Source of the DNA: Hydrogenimonas urashimensis | GTDB lineage: Bacteria; Campylobacterota; Campylobacteria; Campylobacterales; Hydrogenimonadaceae | Direction of reading: 5' to 3' | Assembly: GCF_016593255.1 (NCBI RefSeq) | Contig: NZ_AP023212.1 | Span: 1,706,501 to 1,770,500 of the forward strand | Length of the DNA stretch: 64,000 bases | In this document: positions 43,935 to 52,244 of the stretch, piece after piece | Numbering within the stretch: position 1 is the stretch's first letter | How the letters are laid out: every line of letters starts with the position of its first letter | The notes under the pieces: generated by a model | What the model saw: the letters and a program-made list of their open reading frames with translations, nothing else | What the model was told of the DNA's origin: nothing | The model's database searches: none | Made by a program: the position numbers and the translations under genes

Positions 43935-44731
43935 ACGATTTTCAAAAAGCCTCCAGACTTTTTGAAGATCGCGTCGACCGGGACGACTATTTTGAAGCGG
44001 CCAGTTCCGAACTTTCGAAAATGACACTTCTGGGACTGATAAACGAGAGCGAAAGGAAACCGGTCTTTTTGCTGGGTGACCCCGGAGTGGGCAAGACGAA
44101 AATGCTCCATACGATCAAAAACGCTCTTTGGGAATCGGGCGATGATCGGATCGTGATTCATCTGAACGAGCCTTTTTCCGATCCTGTATCCTTTTTACGG
44201 CATCTTCTCAAGGCGAGCGGAGTCGACGAAAGGGGAGAGCCCGAAGAACTCAAAAAGCGGGCAGCGGACCATTTTCGGGAACATGAACATCTGATCATGA
44301 TCGACGAGGCGCAGCTGATGGACGAATCTTCTTTTGAGTTTCTGCGTATTCTGTCGGACACCAAAGCGTTTCGTCTGCTTCTTTCGATGCACAAGGAGGA
44401 GGGGGAGGCCATTCTTGAAAAACCCCACTTCAAATCCCGAAGCCACAGGGTGGTGGAGATCGGCAGGCTGGATGCGGTCGAGGTGGGTGAATATCTTACG
44501 ACCACTCTTCTTAAAGAGGGGCTGGGCGAGATCGCCACGATGATCGACAAAAAGAGCGCCAAACGCATTCACCGCTACAGTGCCGGCAATTTCAGGCATG
44601 TCAAACGGATGGCGCAGGTACTGTTCGAACTGATGGGCTATGCAAAGAGCAACGGAATGAAGCGGTATCGGACTCTCAACCGCTGCCTGCTCGACATGGC
44701 CGCGATCGATCTGGGGCTTATCGATGCATAA
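43931..44731 (+). CDS. mshM: MshM-like AAA ATPase (ExeA/GspA type)
   Basis: A 266-residue AAA protein with Walker A GDPGVGKT (about residues 47-54) and Walker B LIMIDEAQL (about 122-130), plus sensor and lid regions. ExeA-type ATPases help assemble secretins through the peptidoglycan. Here it is cytoplasmic, without the C-terminal membrane and peptidoglycan-binding part of ExeA, as in MshM. It overlaps mshN by 8 bases. Confidence 0.85.
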   Translation: MNDFQKASRLFEDRVDRDDYFEAASSELSKMTLLGLINESERKPVFLLGDPGVGKTKMLHTIKNALWESGDDRIVIHLNEPFSDPVSFLRHLLKASGVDERGEPEELKKRAADHFREHEHLIMIDEAQLMDESSFEFLRILSDTKAFRLLLSMHKEEGEAILEKPHFKSRSHRVVEIGRLDAVEVGEYLTTTLLKEGLGEIATMIDKKSAKRIHRYSAGNFRHVKRMAQVLFELMGYAKSNGMKRYRTLNRCLLDMAAIDLGLIDA

Positions 44732-45641
44732 CCGCTTCGAAACTCTCAGGGCCAAATGCGCAAGGCGTCGAAGAAAGAGCTGGTTGAAATGGAGCGGGGG
44801 CGTCGTGTTTTTGCTGCTTCTTGCGGGGGCAGGATGGCTCTATCTGTATAAATCGGGCGACACATTTTTGTCCGTCGGAAGGGATGCGATGCAAGAAAAA
44901 GAGGGTGCGGCGGTGCCGCATCCTTTCTTAAAACCTATGAAAAAAGCGGAGAAAACGGAACAAAAGAGGGTGAAAAGGGCGAAAGTGTCCAACCCGGAAC
45001 CCTCTCTTTGGCAACGAGAGGGCGAGGGTAGGCTGGTGAAAGGGGAGATGCGCACGCTGACCAAGGCGGAGAAAACCGCTTCCCCCTCTCCCCGGAATCT
45101 GCCGGCGGCAAAAAGCGCCCCTACCGCAGTCTCGGCCCCTGCCGTCTCCTCTGAAAAAAAAGCCGCTTTGAGCGAAAAACGGGCGGAGCCGGCCCATCGG
45201 CGGCATGTGAAAAAGGGTGCCGCGAAAAATCCTGCGGCAGCGGCGCCTTTGGAAAGCGCAACGACCAAACCGTTACTGCAGGTACGGGAAGTGCAGGACC
45301 TGGATGCGCTGATCCGCCAGCACGAAAAATTTCCGAAGTATGCCACGGCGTTGAAAATAGCGACGATCTACTACGCCGGAAACGACTTCGAAAATGCCGC
45401 GCTCTGGGCACGCAAAGCCAACCTGATAGACCGTGACGATGAAGAGGCGTGGATTCTTTATGCCAAATCGGAGTACGCCTTGGGGAACAGGGCTCGGGCG
45501 ATCAGGATACTGAGGCTCTATCTCGACTACAGGGATTCCATCAAAGCCAAATCCCTTCTGCTTTCGTGGCGCAAAGAGGAAAAGAGATCCGAAGAGTCGA
45601 AAAAGAGAGGTCCGCTGAACGGGGAGAAGAGAGAAAAATGA
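44724..45641 (+). CDS. mshN: MshN-like TPR protein
   Basis: A 305-residue protein with a basic N-terminus, one transmembrane helix (about 27-43) and a low-complexity Lys/Ala/Pro/Glu periplasmic linker (about 60-185). A C-terminal region contains about two TPR-like repeats (ATALKIATIYYAGNDFENAALWARKA, then DEEAWILYAKSEYALGNRARAI). Topology and position match MshN. It overlaps mshE by four bases. Confidence 0.75.
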   Translation: MHNRFETLRAKCARRRRKSWLKWSGGVVFLLLLAGAGWLYLYKSGDTFLSVGRDAMQEKEGAAVPHPFLKPMKKAEKTEQKRVKRAKVSNPEPSLWQREGEGRLVKGEMRTLTKAEKTASPSPRNLPAAKSAPTAVSAPAVSSEKKAALSEKRAEPAHRRHVKKGAAKNPAAAAPLESATTKPLLQVREVQDLDALIRQHEKFPKYATALKIATIYYAGNDFENAALWARKANLIDRDDEEAWILYAKSEYALGNRARAIRILRLYLDYRDSIKAKSLLLSWRKEEKRSEESKKRGPLNGEKREK

Positions 45642-47308
45642 TACGACAGAAGATCCGACTCGGTGACCTGCTGGTCGAAAAGGGGCTTGTAACGGAAAGC
45701 CAGTTGCAGCACGCGCTTGCGGTTCAAAAAACAAGCAATTTCACGAAAAGACTGGGAGAGATACTGGTCGATGAAGGATTCGTAACCGAGAGGGAGATTG
45801 CCGAGCAGCTGGCGGAGCAGCTGCATCTGGAATTCATCGATCTTTATGGCATCGAGCTCGATTTCAAACTGCTGGGGCGCTTTCCGATACAGGTACTCAA
45901 AAATGCCTGGGCGATTCCTTTTAAAGAGGATGAAGAGTATATCTATGTCGCGACGTCCGATCCGTTGAATTACGATGCGCTGGAGGTGCTCGAACGCTCC
46001 GTCGTGACCAAGCCTCTGAAACTCTATATGGCGATGAAGGGGGATATCCTCCATATCTTCCAGCGTCTGGAGATCATCCACAATACCAAGTCGATCGTGG
46101 AGGAGGTGAAACGGGAGATCAAGCATCACGGCATCAAAAACGAGAGCGAGGAGAGTGCGGTACTCAAGCTGATCCGTCTGATCATTCGCGATGCGACACT
46201 GCGCAATGCCAGCGATCTTCATATCGAGCCGGACGATCATGATGTCTCCATCCGCGCGCGGGTGGACGGGGTCCTTCACGAGACTTTCATCTTCGACCTG
46301 GAGGTCTATACGGCCCTTGCGTCACGCATCAAGATTCTGGGCAATCTCGACATTTCGGAACGCCGGCGTTCCCAGGATGGCCGTTTCATGCTGGTCATTG
46401 ACGGCAAAGAGTACGACTTCAGACTTTCGACGACGCCGACGCTGCATGGGGAGTCGATCGTCATGCGAATTCTGGACCAGCAGAAGGTCCTGCTCAAAAT
46501 GTCGGAACTCGGTTTTGAAGATGAAAACCTCAAGACGTTCCAGGATGTGATCCATCAGCCTTATGGTATCGTGCTGCTGACAGGTCCCACAGGAAGCGGC
46601 AAAACGACGACCCTCTACGCCGCGCTCAACGAGGTCAAGAGCATAGAGAACAAAGTGCTGACCATCGAAGACCCTGTGGAATACCAGCTGCCGCTTATCC
46701 AGCAGGTTCAGGTCAACGAGAAGATCGGATTCACTTTCGCCGAAGCGCTCAAATCGTTTCTTCGGCAGGATCCCGATATCATCATGGTCGGGGAGATTCG
46801 CGATATCGAGACCCTCAACGCGGCCGCCCAGGCGTCGCTGACGGGACATCTTGTCTTCTCCACGCTCCATACCAACGATGCGCCGAGTGCCATCAGCCGA
46901 ATGGTTCAGATGGGTCTGGAACCCTATCTGATCGCCGACGCCCTGATCGCCATCGTCGCTCAGCGGCTCGTGCGGAAAATATGCCCCTATTGCAAAACCG
47001 AAGTGAAACCGCATCGCGACCTTTTGCAGAAAGTGGAGAGATGGTTGCCGGAAAATCCCACGTTCTACAAAGGGACGGGGTGCCCGCAATGCGAAATGAC
47101 AGGCTATATGGGCCGGACGCTCATCGTCGAGATCCTTCGGGTCGACGAAGAGGTGGCCCAGAAGATATCGGAAGGTGCGACGAAACTCGAGATCGCCAGG
47201 ATCGCGCAGGAACGCGGGGTCTACCAGCCAATGATAGAAAACGGCATCGAGAAGGCGGCAAAGGGCGTTACGACGCTCGATGAGATTTTGAGGGTCACAC
47301 GGAGCTGA
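45638..47308 (+). CDS. mshE: MSHA pilus extension ATPase
   Basis: A 556-residue PilB/GspE-family hexameric ATPase. The N-terminal domain (about 1-150) contains LGDLLVEKGLVTESQLQHAL, of the type that binds cyclic di-GMP in MshE. Walker A GPTGSGKTTTLYAAL (about 313-327), the Asp box, Walker B DPDIIMVGEIRD and the tetracysteine CPYC / CPQC zinc site follow. ATG 45638 is chosen because it opens this N-domain and overlaps the upstream TGA. A longer in-frame extension upstream is not plausible. Confidence 0.92.
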   Translation: MIRQKIRLGDLLVEKGLVTESQLQHALAVQKTSNFTKRLGEILVDEGFVTEREIAEQLAEQLHLEFIDLYGIELDFKLLGRFPIQVLKNAWAIPFKEDEEYIYVATSDPLNYDALEVLERSVVTKPLKLYMAMKGDILHIFQRLEIIHNTKSIVEEVKREIKHHGIKNESEESAVLKLIRLIIRDATLRNASDLHIEPDDHDVSIRARVDGVLHETFIFDLEVYTALASRIKILGNLDISERRRSQDGRFMLVIDGKEYDFRLSTTPTLHGESIVMRILDQQKVLLKMSELGFEDENLKTFQDVIHQPYGIVLLTGPTGSGKTTTLYAALNEVKSIENKVLTIEDPVEYQLPLIQQVQVNEKIGFTFAEALKSFLRQDPDIIMVGEIRDIETLNAAAQASLTGHLVFSTLHTNDAPSAISRMVQMGLEPYLIADALIAIVAQRLVRKICPYCKTEVKPHRDLLQKVERWLPENPTFYKGTGCPQCEMTGYMGRTLIVEILRVDEEVAQKISEGATKLEIARIAQERGVYQPMIENGIEKAAKGVTTLDEILRVTRS

Positions 47309-47310
47309 GA

Positions 47311-48552
47311 ATGCGTTATTTCCGTATCGAGTACCGCCGGAGCCGACAAAAAGAGGCGATCGTTCTGGAGTCCGAATCGAAGATCGACGCGATTCGGCGG
47401 TTTCAGCAGATGACGCTGGGCGTCATGCTTTCGGTCAGGGAGGTCTCCAAGCCCCTTTCGCTGACGATCCGGCAGAAGATCGATGAGCTTCGTTCCCCCC
47501 TGCGGAACAAACGGGTGGTGCAGGAGCCCTATATCGCCTCGCTGCGCCAGATCCATGTCATGCTCGATGCCGGGATGCCGATCAACCAGTGTATCGAAGA
47601 GGCGGTCCGATCAACCGACAACGAGATGCTCCGGGCGATACTGACATCGATGCTGCGGGATATCGAAAGCGGTGTAAGCCTGAGCGACGCTGTCAAACCT
47701 TTCAAAAGGCAGCTCGGCAATCTCTCCCTTTCCATGTTCCATCTGGGCGAGCAGACCGGGACGCTTTCGGAATCGATCGCCAAGCTGGCCGACATACTGG
47801 AGCGGATTCTGCAGAACCGCCGGCAGCTCGTCAAGGCGACCCGCTACCCCCTCTTTACGATCACCGCCATGATGATCGCTTTCGTCGTCGTCATCGTGAT
47901 GGTGGTTCCGCAGTTTCAGGAGGTCTTTTCCGACAGTGGGGCGGAGCTTCCCTATCCAACACAGCTGCTGCTGTGGATCGAGCATGCGGTGACCCGCTAC
48001 GGTCCCTATATCCTGGGAGGAGCGGTACTGCTCGTGATGCTCTTCTCCCATATGTACAGAAAGTATCCCGCCGTGCGTCTGGAGGCTGACCGCTGGCTGC
48101 TGAAAGTCTATATCGTCGGAAAAGTCACCCACTACGCGATGATCGGGCGATTCATCTATATTTTCAACGTGCTGATGCATGCGGGAATCCCGATTACCGA
48201 TGCGCTCGACGCGGCGATCGGTGTCGTGGACAACGCCTATATGCGGCAGAGACTCGCGTCGATCCGGCGTGCCATCGAGGAGGGGCGTCCCCTCTTCAGC
48301 GGGTTCGAGGAGAGCGGCATGTTCGCCAACATGATCAACCAGATGGTCAAAGCGGGAGAACAGGGGGGTGCGCTGACGACGATGCTCGAGAAGGTCACCA
48401 AATACTATCAGGAGAAGTACCAATACCTCGTCGACAACGTCGCCTCGATGATCGAACCGATTCTCATTTCGGCGATCGCGGGGTTCGTTCTCCTGCTCGC
48501 TCTGGGAATCTTTCTTCCGATGTGGAGCATGGCCGAAGCGATGGGAATGTAG
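47311..48552 (+). CDS. mshG: MSHA pilus inner-membrane platform protein (PilC/GspF family)
   Basis: A 413-residue protein with two GspF domains and three transmembrane helices (about 188-210, 227-246 and 385-405). Typical segments are LGNLSLSMFHLGEQTGTLSESI and MFANMINQMVKAGEQGGAL. It is the membrane platform on which the motor acts. The gene starts two bases after mshE. Confidence 0.92.
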   Translation: MRYFRIEYRRSRQKEAIVLESESKIDAIRRFQQMTLGVMLSVREVSKPLSLTIRQKIDELRSPLRNKRVVQEPYIASLRQIHVMLDAGMPINQCIEEAVRSTDNEMLRAILTSMLRDIESGVSLSDAVKPFKRQLGNLSLSMFHLGEQTGTLSESIAKLADILERILQNRRQLVKATRYPLFTITAMMIAFVVVIVMVVPQFQEVFSDSGAELPYPTQLLLWIEHAVTRYGPYILGGAVLLVMLFSHMYRKYPAVRLEADRWLLKVYIVGKVTHYAMIGRFIYIFNVLMHAGIPITDALDAAIGVVDNAYMRQRLASIRRAIEEGRPLFSGFEESGMFANMINQMVKAGEQGGALTTMLEKVTKYYQEKYQYLVDNVASMIEPILISAIAGFVLLLALGIFLPMWSMAEAMGM

Positions 48553-48561
48553 GAGAGGAGC

Positions 48562-48657
48562 ATGGAGAGCGAAATCGGTACGATCACGATAGCGGTTATG
48601 AGTACGCTGATACTGGCGTTTGGATTTTGGGTGATCAAGAAGATCACGGAGATGTGA
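48562..48657 (+). CDS. 31-residue single-helix membrane peptide after mshG
   Basis: A strong AGGAGAGGAG site (48551-48560) precedes an ATG opening a 31-codon frame: MESEIGTITIAVMSTLILAF then GFWVIKKITEM. It has one transmembrane helix with a basic end. It sits where mshF lies in Vibrio but is far shorter. It ends 6 bases before the end of the convergent pilin gene. A platform-associated peptide is possible; I do not recognise a family. Confidence 0.65.
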   Translation: MESEIGTITIAVMSTLILAFGFWVIKKITEM

Positions 48658-48663
48658 GAAGGA

Positions 48664-49134
48664 TCAGTTGTCGATCAGGCGGAACTCCCCGGAGGCCGCA
48701 TTGTATTCCCAGTAGTCGTTGCCGTCCGGTTTGCCCGCCACATCGGGGTTTTTCGGTTTGACGCCATTGTTCGAGGCGGGCCCTCTGTAATGCCCCGCGC
48801 TGTCTCTGACCCATTTGATATTGTCGGCGTTTTTCAGAATACGGTTGAGAGGATGGGTGTCGTCGCTTCCCAGGACGAGGGGAAATCCGTTGCTCTGGTC
48901 GAACTGGGTGCTGTCCGAAGGATCGATATCTTTGCCGCATACGAAAGCTCCTTCGTTGATGATCCATTCGCCGTGGCAGGCGTCGATGGCGGTCTGCACG
49001 GACGCGGCGGTCGAGAGTTCGGAGGCGATCTTTGCGTTGTCGCGCATTCCGGTGAAGCGCGGCAGCGCCACGACGCTCAGTATGCCGATCAGGACGATGA
49101 CGAAAATCAGTTCGATCAGTGTGAAAGCGCGCAT
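48664..49134 (-). CDS. Type IV prepilin, MshA/MshB-like (third of three)
   Basis: A 156-residue prepilin with an extremely short leader (MRA), mature start [24 protein letters not shown] and Glu5. The C-terminal domain has a Cys pair (about 53 and 66) and ends WEYNAASGEFRLIDN. The leader lacks the usual Gly before the cleavage site, with Ala instead. It is last in a minus-strand group of three prepilins facing the mshG end. Confidence 0.88.
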   Translation of the reverse strand: MRAFTLIELIFVIVLIGILSVVALPRFTGMRDNAKIASELSTAASVQTAIDACHGEWIINEGAFVCGKDIDPSDSTQFDQSNGFPLVLGSDDTHPLNRILKNADNIKWVRDSAGHYRGPASNNGVKPKNPDVAGKPDGNDYWEYNAASGEFRLIDN

Positions 49135-49138
49135 GGTG

Positions 49139-49615
49139 CTACTGCAGCTCTATCGTAACCGTGTAGTGGCCGTCGAACGTGTTGTCAAACGGCGCGACGA
49201 GCCGTTTCATCTTCTGGTACTTGGGATTGTTCGCATTGTATTCCACATCGATCCGTGTGAAAAGCACCGGGGGATTTAGGCTGTGGTCGATGGTGATCGT
49301 GGCGTTGAGATCACCCTGCGGGCTGATATAGAGCCACGCGTCGGAGGAGGCGTTGTAGTTTCTGTCGATACGCCAGTAGGGAGAACCTTTGATTTCGTAG
49401 ATTTCGCTGATTCTGGCTTCCGTGCCGTTGAGATCCATCAGGTTGATGTAGGCGGGCGGGACGGAAGAGAGGGCATCCTGCACGATCTTGAAGACGCTGG
49501 TCACTTCCGCGTTCTGCTTCATGTGCTGCAGTTTCGGCAGGGCGACGCCTGCTAAAATTCCGATGACGATGATCACGAAGATCAGTTCGATGAGTGTAAA
49601 CCCGCGTTTCATCAT
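49139..49615 (-). CDS. Type IV prepilin, MshA/MshB-like (second of three)
   Basis: A 158-residue prepilin with leader MMKRG and mature start [24 protein letters not shown] (Glu5). It has no cysteines in the globular part, unlike its downstream neighbour. ATG 49615 is chosen (AGGA 6 bases upstream); ATG 49612 is equally possible. The two flanking prepilins share the first about 40 residues with it, as expected for tandem duplicates. Confidence 0.88.
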   Translation of the reverse strand: MMKRGFTLIELIFVIIVIGILAGVALPKLQHMKQNAEVTSVFKIVQDALSSVPPAYINLMDLNGTEARISEIYEIKGSPYWRIDRNYNASSDAWLYISPQGDLNATITIDHSLNPPVLFTRIDVEYNANNPKYQKMKRLVAPFDNTFDGHYTVTIELQ

Positions 49616-49648
49616 TGATAGTCCTTTGCGCTTTTAAAAAAGTGGCCC

Positions 49649-50119
49649 CTACTCCGTTGTCAAATCGATGGTTGTCGTGTTTCTCTCGTTACTGAATGTC
49701 AGGCCCAGTTTCTTGTTCAGGGCGTTTTGGTACACGTCTTTGTTGGCACCATTTATGTAGGTATAAATCTGAACCTGTCCATTGTTCATATATCTGAACT
49801 GCATATATTTGGAAGGATCGATGTAGTATCGGAAATAGTCTTCGTTGTATCGCCACCAACCTTTGCCGGTGTTGGGGTTGATCGGGGAGATTTTCATCAA
49901 CGTCTCCATGCTCACCTCTGCGGGTGTCATACCATTGAGTTCGGTCGCGTTCAGGTAGGCGGACGACCCGCTCGTCGAAAGTGCTGTATAGGCTTTGACC
50001 ATATTGGAGACTTCGGCATTCTGTTTGAGATGGGTGAATCTCGGAAGTGCGACGGCGGAGAGAATGCCGATCACCACGATGACGAAAATCAGTTCGATAA
50101 GGGTAAAACCTTTGCGCAT
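49649..50119 (-). CDS. Type IV prepilin, candidate major pilin (first of three)
   Basis: A 156-residue prepilin with leader MRKG and mature start [24 protein letters not shown]. It has no cysteines. It is first in the prepilin operon, has a strong AGGAG site 6 bases before the ATG and its own upstream promoter-like sequence, so it is my candidate for the major subunit. In-frame codons upstream to 50197 are not needed for a normal leader and are rejected. Confidence 0.88.
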   Translation of the reverse strand: MRKGFTLIELIFVIVVIGILSAVALPRFTHLKQNAEVSNMVKAYTALSTSGSSAYLNATELNGMTPAEVSMETLMKISPINPNTGKGWWRYNEDYFRYYIDPSKYMQFRYMNNGQVQIYTYINGANKDVYQNALNKKLGLTFSNERNTTTIDLTTE

Positions 50120-50156
50120 CTGTAAACTCCTGTGCAGATTTCTTTTACAAGAAACC

Positions 50157-50183
50157 ATATCGGCCATTCGATCGAAGATGTTA
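50157..50183 (-). promoter_or_regulatory. Sigma-28-like promoter upstream of the pilin operon
   Basis: On the minus strand TAACATCT (plus 50176-50183) and GCCGATAT (plus 50157-50164) are separated by 11 bases. The -10 matches seven of eight positions of GCCGATAA and the CGATAT form used in Campylobacter; the -35 matches five of eight of TAAAGTTT. The predicted transcript starts about 30 bases before the pilin ATG. Confidence 0.45.
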
Positions 50184-50228
50184 AGAGGTTCATGCACTTT
50201 CGCCGATGTGGTGGACCAATGGAGCTAT

Positions 50229-50257
50229 TTGCAATTTTTTCATCTTTCGAGTATAAT
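50229..50257 (+). promoter_or_regulatory. Promoter of rpmE
   Basis: TTGCAA (50229-50234), a 17-base spacer and TATAAT (50252-50257) form a good sigma-70 promoter. The leader to the rpmE ATG is about 80 bases, long enough for an autoregulatory structure. CAGCGG (50279-50284) and CCGCTG (50303-50308) can pair within it. Confidence 0.7.
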
Positions 50258-50345
50258 TTCATCCCTCCCCCTATGTAGCAGCGGTCTCGTACATTGTCGA
50301 GCCGCTGTTGTATACGACGCCAAATCTATACATGAAGGAACCAAC

Positions 50346-50549
50346 ATGAAAAAAGGGATCCATCCCGAGTATATGGAATGCCATGTAAGCTGTGCCTGCG
50401 GCAACAGTTTTACGGTACTCTCCAACAAACCCGAAATGCGCGTGGACATCTGCAACGCGTGCCACCCGTTCTTCACAGGATCTGAGAAGATCGTCGACGC
50501 GACCGGTCGTGTCGAGAAGTTCAAAAACAAATACAAACTGGGAAAATAA
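50346..50549 (+). CDS. rpmE: 50S ribosomal protein L31
   Basis: A 67-residue L31 of the zinc-binding (C+) type, with CHVSCACG and [12 protein letters not shown] supplying the Cys ligands and the ending [17 protein letters not shown] precedes the ATG. ATGGCG / CGCCAT (50554-50559 / 50569-50574) forms a hairpin just after the stop. Confidence 0.97.
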   Translation: MKKGIHPEYMECHVSCACGNSFTVLSNKPEMRVDICNACHPFFTGSEKIVDATGRVEKFKNKYKLGK

Positions 50550-50583
50550 CGAGATGGCGTAGCTTTTGCGCCATATCCTAAAA

Positions 50584-50661
50584 TCGGAAATCGTGAATCG
50601 CAAAACGGAAAGGGCGGAAAAGAATCTGCTTGCGATCTTCCGTTGCCGATTGACGATTTCG
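50584..50661 (+). repeat. Heptad-repeat element G (inverted arms) before rsmI
   Basis: The left arm has TCGGAAA, TCGTGAA, TCGCAAA, ACGGAAA (50584-50611). The right arm has GATCTTC, CGTTGCC, GATTGAC, GATTTCG (50634-50661). The reverse complement of the right arm closely matches the left arm, so the RNA can fold into a long hairpin. The core is about 22 bases. Confidence 0.8.
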
Positions 50662-50678
50662 GGCAGCGGCTTGCCGTT

Positions 50679-51506
50679 GTGCTGACTCTTCTTCCCACTC
50701 CCATCGGCAATATCGAAGACATCTCGCTTCGCGCGCTCCGTGTCCTGGAAGAGGCGGAGATTCTTCTTTGCGAAGATACCCGCGTCGCCAAAAGACTCCT
50801 GCATCTTCTATCCGAACGGTTCGGGCTCAAGCACCGGATCGAAAAGTTCATTTCGCTCCACAGCCACAACGAAAAAGAGAGGCTCGCCGCTCTCTCTCCC
50901 GACTTTTTCGACCGCCGTGTGGTCTATGTCAGCGATGCGGGCATGCCCTGTATCAGCGATCCCGGCGCGATGCTGGTGGCCTGGTGCCAGGAGCATGGAG
51001 TCGACTACACCGTTCTGCCGGGTCCCTCGGCTTTCGCGACGGCCTACGCGGCCAGCGGCTTTCCTTTTGCGCAATTTATCTTCTACGGGTTTCTCCCCCA
51101 CAAAGAGAAGGCGCGGGAGAGCGAGCTGACCCATTTGGTGAAAGCGCGCTATCCGGTCATTCTCTACGAGGCTCCGCACCGGATGGAAAAACTTCTGGAC
51201 GCGCTGGATGCCATGGTGCCTTCGCGTACGGTTTTTGTCGCCAAGGAGATTACCAAGAGACACGAGCGTTTTTTCAAGGGCAGACCGGCCGAACTGAAAA
51301 AGGCGATCACCGGCTCTTTGCTCAAAGGAGAGTGGGTCGTCATCCTCTCCCCGGATGAAGCCCGGCAGGAAGGGGCGGGCATCGACACCGCCGACATCGA
51401 GGCGATGGATATTCCGCCCAAACAGAAGGCGAAATTGCTGGCCAGGGCGACGGGACGGAGTGTAAGGGAGTGCTACGAAGAGATTGTCAGAAAGCGGGGG
51501 TCGTGA
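50679..51506 (+). CDS. rsmI: 16S rRNA 2'-O-ribose C1402 methyltransferase
   Basis: A 275-residue member of the SAM-dependent tetrapyrrole methylase family. It opens with LTLLPTPIGNIEDISLRAL and contains EDTRVAKRLL, VSDAGMPCISDPGA and PGPSAFATA, all RsmI hallmarks. GTG 50679 gives the normal N-terminus. TTG 50643 would start inside heptad element G. No clear ribosome-binding site precedes either, so the element seems to have displaced the original leader. Confidence 0.92.
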   Translation: MLTLLPTPIGNIEDISLRALRVLEEAEILLCEDTRVAKRLLHLLSERFGLKHRIEKFISLHSHNEKERLAALSPDFFDRRVVYVSDAGMPCISDPGAMLVAWCQEHGVDYTVLPGPSAFATAYAASGFPFAQFIFYGFLPHKEKARESELTHLVKARYPVILYEAPHRMEKLLDALDAMVPSRTVFVAKEITKRHERFFKGRPAELKKAITGSLLKGEWVVILSPDEARQEGAGIDTADIEAMDIPPKQKAKLLARATGRSVRECYEEIVRKRGS

Positions 51507-51560
51507 ATCCGAAAACGGGCTCTAACACCCCCCTAATATTATTTTCGATAAAATCTCTCC

Positions 51561-52244
51561 ATGATAGTCTACGGCAAACAGATTTGTAAATTTCTGATCG
51601 AACGTCATCCCGAACTGATCAACCGTTTTCTGCTGGCCAAAGAGATCGACAAAAAGGATTTCGGAAAAATTTCCGGAATCGGGAAGCCGATCGAACGCGT
51701 CGATGCCAAAAAGGCGCAGGCGCTGGCCAGAGGCGGCAACCACCAGGGGTGGCTGTGCGATATCAAACCCTATCGATACAGCGGGATCGCTCCTTTAAAG
51801 AAGATGGCGTTTCTCGTGGTGCTCGCCGGATTGACCGATGTGGGAAACATCGGAGCGATCATCCGCACCGCCTACGCCCTGGGTGCCGACGGGGTGGTGG
51901 CGGCCGGGGTCGGGCAGCTGCAGAGCGAAGCGGTGGTCCGGGCGAGCGCCGGTGCGATGTTCGACCTGCCGGTGGCGATCGCGCCCAATCTGCTCGACCT
52001 TCTCAACGAGTTGAAACAGTCGGGCTTCACGCTCTACGGAGCGGGCCTTGGCGGCCAATCCATCGAAACCGTCGAAGTGGCTCCCCGCCGCGTTCTCGTT
52101 CTCGGAAGCGAAGGGAGCGGCATACCGAAAAGGGCGTTGGAGAAGATGGACAAGATAGTGACGATCGAAATGGCCCGGCCATTCGATTCGTTGAATGTAA
52201 GTGCCGCTGCGGCGATACTGATCTACAGGATGGGACATGCTTGA
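51561..52244 (+). CDS. rlmB: 23S rRNA guanosine-2'-O-methyltransferase, RlmB/TrmH family
   Basis: A 227-residue SPOUT methyltransferase. The N-terminal substrate-binding part contains RGGNHQGWLCDI. The knot has the three TrmH motifs: LTDVGNIGAIIRTA, VLVLGSEGSGIPKR and DSLNVSAAAAILIYR. It modifies the 23S rRNA peptidyl-transferase loop in E. coli; the exact site here is inferred. It overlaps the next gene by 8 bases. Confidence 0.9.
   Translation: MIVYGKQICKFLIERHPELINRFLLAKEIDKKDFGKISGIGKPIERVDAKKAQALARGGNHQGWLCDIKPYRYSGIAPLKKMAFLVVLAGLTDVGNIGAIIRTAYALGADGVVAAGVGQLQSEAVVRASAGAMFDLPVAIAPNLLDLLNELKQSGFTLYGAGLGGQSIETVEVAPRRVLVLGSEGSGIPKRALEKMDKIVTIEMARPFDSLNVSAAAAILIYRMGHA

Noticed and set aside
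42102-44027. Open frame of 641 codons on the minus strand across the mshK-mshL region
   Set aside because: It lies fully opposite a well-supported secretin gene, has no recognisable domain and no ribosome-binding site. Long antisense frames are common in this GC-rich codon usage.
45449-45637. N-terminal extension of mshE by 63 codons
   Set aside because: It overlaps the mshN coding region in another frame, and the MshE family N-domain begins exactly at ATG 45638 with an ATGA junction.
50120-50197. N-terminal extension of the first prepilin to 50197
   Set aside because: The prepilin leader MRKG is complete from ATG 50119 with AGGAG upstream. The extension would give an implausibly long leader and overlap the promoter-like sequence.
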